A stretch of DNA of 36,686 nucleotides from Gemmatimonadales bacterium (GTDB lineage Bacteria > Gemmatimonadota > Gemmatimonadetes > Longimicrobiales > Gaopeijiaceae): positions 1 to 36,686 of the forward strand of contig REBP01000076.1 of assembly GCA_007692665.1 (NCBI GenBank). Direction: 5' to 3'. Below are positions 24,033 through 31,754 of the stretch, piece after piece. The position numbers and the translations under genes were made by a program. The first letter of the stretch is position 1. Each line of letters opens with the position of its first letter. The notes beneath the pieces are model-generated. The model had not been told where the DNA came from. It ran no database searches and worked only from the letters and a program-made list of their open reading frames with translations.

Positions 24033-25982
24033 ATGAAGAGAGAGCGGGAGTCCAACCGTCGCACCGGTCCGTCCGGGGCCGGGTCGGCCCGTTCCCACGT
24101 CGCGCTCCGTGCTGCGCCGGGCCCCGGCAGGAGTCCGATGTCCGTCCTGCAGCGGCACGCCGGGAACCGTGCGGTGGGAAGGATGCTCCACGGTGCTCCG
24201 TCCGAGGGAATGGAGTCTTCGAGGGAGCGGTCGTCTCACACCGCCTCCCTGGTGAGCAAGGCGCTGCTCGATGCAGGGCGACCGCTGGATCGCTCCACCC
24301 GCGCCTTCATGGAGGCGCGCTTCGGGCGCGACTTCGGAGGGGTGAGGGTGCATACCGGTCCGCGCGCCGCCTCATCGGCCCGCGCCCTCGACGCGCTCGC
24401 CTACACGCTGGGCGAACGGATTGTCTTCGCCAGGGGGGAGTACGCGCCCCACGCCTCGTCGGGCCGCCGGCTCCTTGCCCATGAGCTTGGGCACGTGTTG
24501 CAGCAGACCGGCCCCGGGCCGACTGGCGTCCCGCAGTCGACGCCGGTCCCGTCAGGGCTGCCCGTGAGCGCCCCGGGGGATCTTCTCGAGCGGGAGGCCC
24601 ACCGCATCGCGGACGAGGTGCTGCGCGGCCCCGCCAGGGTGGAGCCCCCCGTTGCCACCCGCACTTCCCCGCTCATCCAGCGCACCAACGGAACGGGTAC
24701 CGCCACGGTCCTGCAGGAGCGAATCGCCGACGCGCGGCGGGCGCTGACCGACACGGTGTGGGACCATGCGGAGGGGTGGCATGGCCTCAGGAGCGAGGCC
24801 GCCACCGGGAGCCAGGAACTGGTGGACGGGATCGAGGCGACCCTCGAGCGCTTCATCCGGTGGGCCGGTGACGAGGACCAGGCGCTCCTCGCATCACTGG
24901 AGTCCAGCTGGTCCCGGATCCTGGTCGGGCCGGTGGTCGGACGCGTCATCGGGGAGGCCGTCCCGGGGGTGAAGGGAAAGGTCATTGCCTTCGGCGCAGG
25001 CGTCTTCCTGGGCCACGTCTTTCGGGAGGAGAGTGAACGGCGACTTGCCGACGCCGCTGAGGCCAACCGCTTCCTCGCCGACCTGGGAGTCGAGGGCGCG
25101 AGGAGGTCCATGGACCTCGTTCGGGAGTACGGGCAGATCATGCACGACTTCGGAGGGCTGAAGGCGAGCATCCTGGCGCTGGTGGACGAACGGGGCACCA
25201 GCAACCGCCTGCAGCGGATCGAGCGGGATCTCGGCTTCCACGAGCGGGCCGTGCTGGCCGGCCGGGAGGGATCGGGAGAAGCCATCCTGGCGCGCTGTGA
25301 TGATGCTCTTGCCTTCCGGGCCGAGTACCTCGACCTGGTCCGGCGGTTCCGGCAGAAGACCCGTGACCTGCGCGCCATCAACGAACGGATTCCCGCGGGG
25401 CGGGAGGAAGGGCTCCGCAAGCTGAGGGAGCGGTACGGCGAGATGCTCGCCACGGAGACGGGGACACAGCGCCTTCGCGGCCGACAGCTGGTCGGGCGCG
25501 GACAGGGGATCCACCTCCGCGGCGAGGTGGAGTGGTCACGTGAGGGGCCCTGGGGGACCTTCCGGATCTCCGCAGGGCTCCGCGAACTCGGCGGGATCCC
25601 CGCTGATCGCCTCACCGCGGATACGCGCGCCCACCTCGCGGGGCTGACTCCGCTTGAACTCTCACGGATGGGAGAGGGCGGCGCTGCGGTGAAGCTCTGG
25701 CTCCGGGAGGTGCGCCAGGCGACGCGGGGCGACCTCCTCGTGCGTCCGGGCGAACGCATCACGGTCCGCCACGAGGACGGCCCGTTCATCACCTGGCAGG
25801 ATGGCCGTGCCTCCGTCCACGGGATCCTCATCCGCGAGCTCCGGCAGATGACCGCCAAGGGCTTTCTCGCCAACTTCCGGGGCCCATCTGCGGATGATGT
25901 GGCCACGACGGTGGTGTCGCTCATCGAATCGGTGCCCGTGCGGACCCTGGAGCGGGAGGGCCGGGAACACACATGGAGCTGA
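24033..25982 (+). CDS. DUF4157 eCIS effector candidate with long helical/glycine-zipper C-terminus
   Basis: ATG 24033 has GGAGG five bases upstream; an ATG 51 bases earlier is less supported. The 649-residue protein opens with an Arg/Ser-rich tail and MSVLQRHAGNRAVGRML, a motif common in eCIS cargo. DUF4157 follows with HELGH at 150-154. Unlike its neighbours, the LEREAHRIADEV segment comes after the peptidase motif (about residue 185), so the order is swapped. Residues 296-330 (start ILVGPVVGRVIGEAVPG) form a Gly-spaced hydrophobic stretch able to enter a membrane, followed by about 150 residues of charged helices likely to coil. The last ~150 residues are unrecognised. Possible pore-forming or membrane-active toxin, by inference. 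Confidence 0.8.
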   Translation: MKRERESNRRTGPSGAGSARSHVALRAAPGPGRSPMSVLQRHAGNRAVGRMLHGAPSEGMESSRERSSHTASLVSKALLDAGRPLDRSTRAFMEARFGRDFGGVRVHTGPRAASSARALDALAYTLGERIVFARGEYAPHASSGRRLLAHELGHVLQQTGPGPTGVPQSTPVPSGLPVSAPGDLLEREAHRIADEVLRGPARVEPPVATRTSPLIQRTNGTGTATVLQERIADARRALTDTVWDHAEGWHGLRSEAATGSQELVDGIEATLERFIRWAGDEDQALLASLESSWSRILVGPVVGRVIGEAVPGVKGKVIAFGAGVFLGHVFREESERRLADAAEANRFLADLGVEGARRSMDLVREYGQIMHDFGGLKASILALVDERGTSNRLQRIERDLGFHERAVLAGREGSGEAILARCDDALAFRAEYLDLVRRFRQKTRDLRAINERIPAGREEGLRKLRERYGEMLATETGTQRLRGRQLVGRGQGIHLRGEVEWSREGPWGTFRISAGLRELGGIPADRLTADTRAHLAGLTPLELSRMGEGGAAVKLWLREVRQATRGDLLVRPGERITVRHEDGPFITWQDGRASVHGILIRELRQMTAKGFLANFRGPSADDVATTVVSLIESVPVRTLEREGREHTWS

Positions 25983-26260
25983 GGCCGAGGGGGACCGAGG
26001 GGCCGGCCTGAGGGCGCCCAGGTCTGCCTCGCCCCGCTCCGTCCCGCTCGTCCCGGATCTGCTGCTTGCCCCCCCAGGTGCCCCTTCCTACCTTGACGAT
26101 CGGCTCCCCCGGGGCAAACCGACCCTGCGGGTGCCTTCGCGCGGGGCTCTGCCCATCCCCTCTCCGATGCAGCGGATGTCCAGATCCCAGGCGTTCCCGC
26201 AGATGCGGTTTCAGCGATCCCCCCCTCGCTCTTGCTCAACCTCCCGGCGGGTGGACTGAG
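25983..26260. other. intergenic region before the amidotransferase gene
   Basis: These 278 bases contain no gene I can support. Frames that run through it from the left of the amidotransferase lack a ribosome binding site and are poor in hydrophobic residues. The gap marks the end of the injection-system array: it is the only spacer of this size since the promoter at 229. A possible promoter is listed separately. Confidence 0.5.
26066..26094 (+). promoter_or_regulatory. tentative promoter for the amidotransferase gene
   Basis: TTGCCC (26066-26071) and TACCTT (26089-26094) are 17 bases apart, an acceptable -35/-10 pair though weak by consensus (three of six at -10). An overlapping TTGACG (26093-26098) is a better -35 but lacks a clear -10. 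Either would leave a leader of about 145-160 bases before the GTG at 26261. Confidence 0.25.
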
Positions 26261-28051
26261 GTGTGCGGCATCGCAGGCGTGAGCCTCCGATCCGGGAAGC
26301 CGGCCGACGAGTTCCTGGGCAGGCTCTCCCGCCTGCTTGCGCACCGGGGTCCCGACGGTGAGGGCGTGCATCGACATCGGGGATCGGCCCTGGTGCATCG
26401 ACGGCTCAGCATCCTGGACCTCGAGGGTGGAGCCCAGCCCATCCCTTCCGAGGACGGCCTCTCGCACATCATTGCCAACGGCGAAATCTACAATTACCGC
26501 CGGCTCCAGGGGGAAATCCGGGGATGGGGGGTAAAGCTCCGGACCGACTCCGACAGCGAAGTGCCTCTCCATTTCTGGCGGCGATTCGGGATGAAATTCA
26601 CCCGGCACCTGGAGGGGATGTATGCCCTGGCGATCCAGGACGACGAGAGCGAAGAACTGATCCTGGCCAGGGATCCTGTCGGAATCAAGCCGCTCTACAT
26701 TGCGGAGACCGGGCAGGGACTGGCCTTCGCGTCGGAGGCGGGGGCCCTCGTCAAGTCCGGGTGGATCGAGGCAGAGGTGGAGACCGACGCCTGGCCCTCC
26801 TACTTCAACAAGCAGTACGTGGAGGGCCCCCTCACCCTCTTCCGGGGAGTCCGGAGAGTCGAGCCCGGCGAAGTGCTCCGGATTCGCAGGGGCGAAATCG
26901 TGGAACGCAGGTGCTACCCGCTCGAGCTTTCCTCCGCCACCCGGATGGGGGAGGAGGAGGCCCTCGCGGCGTTCGACCGCTTGGTCTCCGATGCCGTGGG
27001 GAGCCACCTGCAATCCGATGTTCCCTACGGTGCATTTCTTTCGGGAGGGATCGACTCCACCTGCGTCGTGACAAGGATGGCCGAGCTGGCAGGCGAGGTC
27101 CGGACCTATTCCATCGGCTTCTCCTCCGACACCGTCAGCGACGAGCGAGGGCAGGCACTCCGCCTTGCCCGGGCACTGAACACCTCCCATCAGGCCGTCG
27201 AGTTCTCCGAAGCCGACTTCTGGGAGCTTCTTCCCGAGATGTGCCGCGTCATGGATGACCTCGTCGCGGATTATGCGATCCTGCCGACCCTGAAGCTGGC
27301 CGCACTCGCCGGGGAACAGGTCAAGGTCATCCTTTCCGGCGAGGGGGGGGATGAGGGTTTCGCAGGGTACCCGTACTACAGCCTCCACGAACAGGGATTT
27401 CTGAGTCGCCTCCGCCATGGAGAGTGGTTCAGGAGCACGGGGAACGCCCACGGATTCGGAAGCCTCTTCCGGGATGCGCGGATCCCCGACTGGAGGGACG
27501 GACCCCGGCAGGCGCGCTTCGGGACTCGCGGACTCACACGACTCCAGCGCTTTCAGGCGCGGGACTTGAGCGACTGGCTCCCCGATGACCTGATGCTGAA
27601 GGTGGACCGCTGTCTCATGGCCCACGGAATCGAGGGAAGGGTGCCTCTCCTCGACCGAAGGCTTCTCGAGTTCGCCTTCGCACTCCCCGACGACCTGAAG
27701 ATCCGGGGTGACCAGCACAAGTACCTGCTTCGGCGCTGGGTGGCCGACCATCAGCCCCAGCAGGAGCCCTGGGCACCCAAGAAGGGTTTCACCGTGCCGA
27801 TTCGGCCCTGGCTGGAATCCCGGCGTGTCGAGATTCGGGACTACCTGGGGGGTCATCCCGGACTGGAGGACCTCCTGGTTCCCGACGCGGTGAACTCCTG
27901 GCTCGACACGCCCCTGGATCCACGTGGTGCGAAGCTTCTCTTCAACATCCTGTGCTACGCGGTGTGGCACGATCTTCATGTCGAGCGGACGTCTCCCCCT
28001 GAAGCCCTTCTCCGCCCGAGCCGGAACGCGGCGGGGATGGAGGGAGGGTAA
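26261..28051 (+). CDS. asnB: asparagine synthase-like glutamine amidotransferase
   Basis: The GTG at 26261 gives MCGIAGV, placing the catalytic Cys at position 2, which fixes the start. The 596-residue protein has a class II glutaminase domain (HRGPDGEG, HRRLSILD, NGEIYN, TDSDSEV) and a C-terminal synthetase domain with the pyrophosphate loop SGGIDST at 261-267 (usual SGGLDS) and SGEGGDE. Typical AsnB makes asparagine from aspartate, ATP and glutamine. Copies located in polysaccharide/exosortase loci are thought to amidate or aminate a sugar or acyl acid instead. Here it faces a convergent operon of glycosyltransferases and a polyketide synthase, so the second role is likely. The length and motifs are standard. 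Confidence 0.93.
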   Translation: MCGIAGVSLRSGKPADEFLGRLSRLLAHRGPDGEGVHRHRGSALVHRRLSILDLEGGAQPIPSEDGLSHIIANGEIYNYRRLQGEIRGWGVKLRTDSDSEVPLHFWRRFGMKFTRHLEGMYALAIQDDESEELILARDPVGIKPLYIAETGQGLAFASEAGALVKSGWIEAEVETDAWPSYFNKQYVEGPLTLFRGVRRVEPGEVLRIRRGEIVERRCYPLELSSATRMGEEEALAAFDRLVSDAVGSHLQSDVPYGAFLSGGIDSTCVVTRMAELAGEVRTYSIGFSSDTVSDERGQALRLARALNTSHQAVEFSEADFWELLPEMCRVMDDLVADYAILPTLKLAALAGEQVKVILSGEGGDEGFAGYPYYSLHEQGFLSRLRHGEWFRSTGNAHGFGSLFRDARIPDWRDGPRQARFGTRGLTRLQRFQARDLSDWLPDDLMLKVDRCLMAHGIEGRVPLLDRRLLEFAFALPDDLKIRGDQHKYLLRRWVADHQPQQEPWAPKKGFTVPIRPWLESRRVEIRDYLGGHPGLEDLLVPDAVNSWLDTPLDPRGAKLLFNILCYAVWHDLHVERTSPPEALLRPSRNAAGMEGG

Positions 28052-28079
28052 GGGTCGCCGGAGTCCGGCCGTCGTTCCT

Positions 28080-28094
28080 GCCCGGACTTCGGGC
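28080..28094. terminator. small hairpin between convergent genes
   Basis: GCCCG (28080-28084), loop GACTT, CGGGC (28090-28094) lies in the 122-base gap between two genes that end facing each other, where a bidirectional terminator is expected. It lacks a T-tract and has only five base pairs, so the call is weak. A second possible short stem (ACCCT at 28140 with AGGGT at 28159) is even weaker. Confidence 0.25.
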
Positions 28095-28173
28095 CTCCCC
28101 CATGCGACGCAGGAGGGGGACGTGCGATTCAGGGCCACCACCCTGGGTCTTTCCCCCGAGGGTCCTGACCACG

Positions 28174-29235
28174 CTAGGGTCGGTCCGTCCATTCGTCGGT
28201 GCTGCGGCCGACGAGTCGGGCCAGCTCCGCCCCCGATGCGTCGGGGGCCTTTCGAGCGGCGCGCTTCTCGATCCCCCTCCGGACCAGGGCGGTATAGATC
28301 GCCTTCTGAACGGACTGCGGAAGGTATCTGGCAAGCGCGAAGTACGCCCGAACGGGACGAGTCCCTCCCTCCTTCACATGCCAGCGGCGAAAGAGGTTCA
28401 CGCACTTGGGCACGGCGACGGGGCTGGGCTTCACGGGGATCTCCTCCACCTCCATCGGTCGCTGCGCCATCGGGGACTCGAAGCGGTCGTTGAACTTGGC
28501 GTGCCGACCGGTCCCGTCGAAGCCGCCGTTGAACACGAGCGTCTCGCCGGGATAGAGAGCCAGCTTCCCGTGGATGCAGGCGGTGGCCATCCAGCGCAGC
28601 GCCCACGAGTCGACGTTTTCCTGCGGGAAGAGGGAGCGCTGGAAGATCTTCGTCAGGGGGTCACTCCCCTGAAAGTCGAACTCGTAGACGAGGTTCCGGC
28701 GCAGAATCTCCGCGAAGGCCCGGTGCTGGTCGTGTTCGAAGAGCGCCCACTCCCACCGCCAGGTCCCCCATCCCCAGCAGAAGGCCCCCGGGAGGAAATA
28801 GGAATCCGGGAGTGCGCCCTCGACCGGAAAGCGGTACCCGCACACGCTGATCACCCGGTCGTCGTCACGATACCTCCGGAGCCCGGCGTTCATGAACTGG
28901 AGGAAGTGGGGCGAGGTGACCAGGTCGTCCTCCACGACGATGACGGCCTCGTGATGGGCCAGGGTCTCGTCGACTCCCGTGATGATCGAGCGAGCCAGAC
29001 CCAGGTTCCGGTCCCTCTCCACCACCCGAACCTCCCGAAACCCCCTGGCCTTCTCCCGTGCCACCGCTCGGACCGCCTCGACCAGGTCCCGGTCCTCCGG
29101 GGCAGCGGGACCATCGCAGAAGACCGTCAGGCTGGACGCCGCAGCCAGGTCGTTGGCCGCCAGGGCGTCGAGGGCGCGGGCCGTGTGCTCGGGACGGTTG
29201 TACGCAAAGAGGATCACCGGTGCTGGATCGGTCAT
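28174..29235 (-). CDS. GT-A family glycosyltransferase
   Basis: This 353-residue protein starts MTDPAPVILFAYNRPEHTAR, the nucleotide-sugar-binding strand of a GT-A fold. It carries the acidic metal motif VVEDDLVTSPHFLQFM, then AFCWGWGTWRWEWALF, a Trp-rich acceptor loop typical of HlpA/GNT-I-like sugar transferases, and a conserved SWALRWMATACIHGKL segment. It has no signal peptide and only a basic C-terminal region, so it probably acts at the inner face of the membrane. It is the last gene of a minus-strand operon; its ATG overlaps the previous small gene's stop (ATGA). The donor sugar cannot be told. Confidence 0.85.
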   Translation of the reverse strand: MTDPAPVILFAYNRPEHTARALDALAANDLAAASSLTVFCDGPAAPEDRDLVEAVRAVAREKARGFREVRVVERDRNLGLARSIITGVDETLAHHEAVIVVEDDLVTSPHFLQFMNAGLRRYRDDDRVISVCGYRFPVEGALPDSYFLPGAFCWGWGTWRWEWALFEHDQHRAFAEILRRNLVYEFDFQGSDPLTKIFQRSLFPQENVDSWALRWMATACIHGKLALYPGETLVFNGGFDGTGRHAKFNDRFESPMAQRPMEVEEIPVKPSPVAVPKCVNLFRRWHVKEGGTRPVRAYFALARYLPQSVQKAIYTALVRRGIEKRAARKAPDASGAELARLVGRSTDEWTDRP

Positions 29236-29528
29236 GGATCGTGTTCCCGGACGCGTGAAGCGCAGGTGGACCGACGCCGCCGGAGGCCGGTGAGGCTTTC
29301 GCGCGGGCGAAGGAAGGCGGGATGGTCTCGGAACGGGAGAATGATCCGCGCGAGCGGCACGAGGAACACGGCCGCCTCCCCGCCGAAACGTCGGAGCGCA
29401 TGGAGCGCCACTCCCGGGCCGTGGCAAAGGTAGGCCGCGGCAGTTCCGACGGCCACCCCGTCGATCCCGCAGCCGGCCGTTCGGCGCCGCAGGGGCGCAC
29501 ACGGCGCCCCGGATGCGACCTCACGCAT
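29232..29528 (-). CDS. undescribed 98-residue operon protein
   Basis: Its ATG (29528) overlaps the deacetylase stop by eight bases, with AGGAAGG just upstream, and its TGA (29232-29234) overlaps the following glycosyltransferase ATG in an ATGA. Both couplings fit the rest of the operon, and third codon positions are mostly G or C, so I consider it real. It has a Cys-containing N-terminal part, then two modestly hydrophobic stretches (GVAVGTAAAYLCHGPGVALH and AAVFLVPLARIILPF), then a basic tail. It may be a small membrane-associated partner of the flanking sugar enzymes. No family recognised. Confidence 0.5.
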   Translation of the reverse strand: MREVASGAPCAPLRRRTAGCGIDGVAVGTAAAYLCHGPGVALHALRRFGGEAAVFLVPLARIILPFRDHPAFLRPRESLTGLRRRRSTCASRVREHDP

Positions 29529-30414
29529 CCTCGCCTTCCTGCACAGCGGGGCGCCCCCTTGTCAACGAGCGCAGCGCCAGGAGATAGCGCCGGCGGAGGA
29601 TCGTGAACAGGGAAAGGCGTCCGCGCCCGGGCATGCGCCGCAGGAACTCGCCGCTCACCCTTGATGCATGGAGGCCGAGGCCCCCTGCAATTTCCTCCGG
29701 CGGGACGGGCTGTGCGCCCCACCAGAAGAGCCGGTATCCGGTTTCGACCCCGGCCTGCACCGCTGCCGCGGTCCCGTCGTGCCGGGGGAACGCCAGGTGG
29801 AGTACCTCCTTGTCCAGCTCTCGCTCGATGATCTCTCGAGCGATTCGAAAGTCCTCCGTCATGGGCAAGGGCACCGAGCGGCGGCCCTGGTGCCCGGAAT
29901 CCACGCCGGCAAGCCCGACCGGCTCGGGCCACCGGGGCACGTATCGATGCTCGAGGGTGTGCGACTGGAAGTCCACGAGCCCGGATCGGTGCATGTCGCG
30001 GATCTCGTCCCACGTGCATGGCCGCCGCCGGTCCGCTCCCCCGATGCGGGTGTGGAAGTGAGGCGAGATGAAGGCCACCGCCCTGGCGTCGAAGGAACGC
30101 AGGGCAGGAAAGACCACCGAGCGGAGGTTCACGCTCCCGTCGTCGAAACAGAGCACCACGGAACGGGGTGGGCAGGCACGCCGACCCTCGATGTGCCCCA
30201 GGAGGTCGTCGGCCGTCGCGGTGGAGTACCCGTTCTCGCGGAGGAACCGGAGGTCCGCCTCGATGCTGTCCGGCGAGACATCGTGATACCAGAAGGTCGG
30301 CACGCCCACCGGCTCGGCCGGGTCGCGGGCGAAGACGAAGTCCGGAAACCCGCCCCGGACCGCGGCGTGCAGTTCAGGCCAGTTCTTCTCCCATCGGCGG
30401 TGGAGGATCTTCAC
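29521..30414 (-). CDS. polysaccharide deacetylase (NodB homology)
   Basis: The GTG at 30414 overlaps the upstream stop (GTGA) and has GGGAG nine bases before; an in-frame start at 30450 would overlap the previous gene more. The 297-residue protein has the motif TFWYHDVSPD, then the catalytic/metal LCFDDGS near residues 88-94 and SHTLEH near 151-156 (metal His pair), as in carbohydrate esterase family 4. The usual third motif (PYG) reads LAFPRHDG here. It removes N- or O-acetyl groups from a polysaccharide or a lipid-linked sugar. There is no signal peptide, so a cytoplasmic intermediate is the likely substrate. It fits polysaccharide deacetylases next to exosortase-type loci. Confidence 0.88.
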   Translation of the reverse strand: MKILHRRWEKNWPELHAAVRGGFPDFVFARDPAEPVGVPTFWYHDVSPDSIEADLRFLRENGYSTATADDLLGHIEGRRACPPRSVVLCFDDGSVNLRSVVFPALRSFDARAVAFISPHFHTRIGGADRRRPCTWDEIRDMHRSGLVDFQSHTLEHRYVPRWPEPVGLAGVDSGHQGRRSVPLPMTEDFRIAREIIERELDKEVLHLAFPRHDGTAAAVQAGVETGYRLFWWGAQPVPPEEIAGGLGLHASRVSGEFLRRMPGRGRLSLFTILRRRYLLALRSLTRGRPAVQEGEDA

Positions 30415-31754
30415 CGCGCAGGGCTCCCGCCCGAGCTTCCATCCGCCCACCCCCCGTCCAGGCGAGGGGTTCGGGAAACCGTAAGGTGCGGCAGCGGGCG
30501 GTCCTTCCGCCGACGAACGGCCCGCGCCGCCTCTCCCTCACCCCTGCCACCCGGATCACCGAGGATCGCCGTGTAGACCTGCTCGACCTTTTCGGCCGTC
30601 CGGTCCCAGGAGTACCTGTTCACGACCAGGTGCCTCGCCGCTTCGCCAAGGCCCCTGGCGAGACGGGGATGGTCGAGGAGGTGCCCGATTCCGTCCGCCA
30701 GCGCTTCCACATCCCCGTTGGAGACGACCCAACCGGTCACCCCATGCTCGAGGTACCCTGCGGAACCTGCAAACGACACGATGGGGCACCCGGCGGCCAT
30801 GTAGTTCAGGAGCTTCTGAGGAATCCCGTCGCACTCCACCCGGGGGTTCACCGCCACGTCGGCGGCCCGCAGGTGAGCCGGGAGGTCAGCGAACCCAACC
30901 AGGACCACGTCCACGTGCGATCCGATCCCGAGGCTCCGGACGAGCTCGGCATGGGGACCCAGATCGGTCCCCGTGACGATCCTGAGCCGGAGGTCGTCCC
31001 TCCGGTCCAGGAGGATTCGAACGGCCCGCAGCAGGTGCTCCACCCCCTGGTAGGACGCAAGATTCCCCGCGAAGACCACGGTCTTCGTCTCGGTGGGGGC
31101 TGGGGGAACGTCGAAAAGAAGACTTTCCACGCCGTTCTGCACCACAGTGATCCGGTGGGGTTCCACCGCCCCGGTCTGGATCAGGCGGTCGCGGATCTCA
31201 TCGGTCACGCTCACCACGTGTCTGGCCTTCCCCGGGAGACGCCGATCCAGGAACCGGCCGAAGCGTCGGAGGACCCTGGTCCCCGGGCCGAGGCGGTAGA
31301 ACGGAAGCTCGGTTCCGAGAAGGGTGTGGGCATCATAGATCACCGGAGGCCTGTGTCGGGCCGGAACGGCGAGGGCGGCCAGGAGTCCCTCGTAGTGGTG
31401 GGCGTGGACGAGGTCGAAGGTCCTGTCGGCCAGCACCCGGCGGAGGGTCCGGCTGAGGAGGGGGTCCAGGGCGAGGAGCTTGACCCAGGTGGGTCCCGGT
31501 TCGACCCGCCGATAGAAGGACAGCTCGGGGATCCTGTGCACCCGGAAAGGGAGCGGCTCCCCGGTGTCGCCGAGGTGGTAGCTGATCACCTCCACATCAT
31601 GGCCCCTTCGACTCAGCGCCTCCGCCATCCGGCAGATGCGGATCGGGGTTCCCCGGGGGTAGGGGAACGGGCATGCCGCCACCATTGCGATCCGCAGGGG
31701 ACCTCCATGGGTCTCCGGACGTGCCACGAAGTCGCCCCGTCGCCCGGTCAGCAC
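30411..31754 (-). CDS. GT4 family glycosyltransferase
   Basis: This 447-residue protein begins with a GTG (31754) that overlaps the upstream hydrolase stop by seven bases. The N-terminal Rossmann domain has IAMVAACPFPYPRGTPIRIC and VHAHHYEGLLAALAV. The C-terminal domain has VVFAGNLASYQGVEHLL and the donor-binding region DGIPQKLLNYMAAGCPIVS. In the classical EX7E motif both acidic positions are altered (Asp and Asn here). The C-terminal ~45 residues after ILGDPGG are charged and low complexity. It is a retaining GT-B enzyme probably adding a sugar to the polymer or glycolipid made by this locus. Confidence 0.9.
   Translation of the reverse strand: MLTGRRGDFVARPETHGGPLRIAMVAACPFPYPRGTPIRICRMAEALSRRGHDVEVISYHLGDTGEPLPFRVHRIPELSFYRRVEPGPTWVKLLALDPLLSRTLRRVLADRTFDLVHAHHYEGLLAALAVPARHRPPVIYDAHTLLGTELPFYRLGPGTRVLRRFGRFLDRRLPGKARHVVSVTDEIRDRLIQTGAVEPHRITVVQNGVESLLFDVPPAPTETKTVVFAGNLASYQGVEHLLRAVRILLDRRDDLRLRIVTGTDLGPHAELVRSLGIGSHVDVVLVGFADLPAHLRAADVAVNPRVECDGIPQKLLNYMAAGCPIVSFAGSAGYLEHGVTGWVVSNGDVEALADGIGHLLDHPRLARGLGEAARHLVVNRYSWDRTAEKVEQVYTAILGDPGGRGEGEAARAVRRRKDRPLPHLTVSRTPRLDGGWADGSSGGSPAR

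Noticed and set aside
24401-28606. A 1401-codon open frame on the minus strand across the third DUF4157 gene and the amidotransferase
   Set aside because: It lies antisense to two well-supported genes, has no recognisable domain and is Arg/Ser/Pro-rich. Strong third-position GC bias removes stops from the antisense frame.
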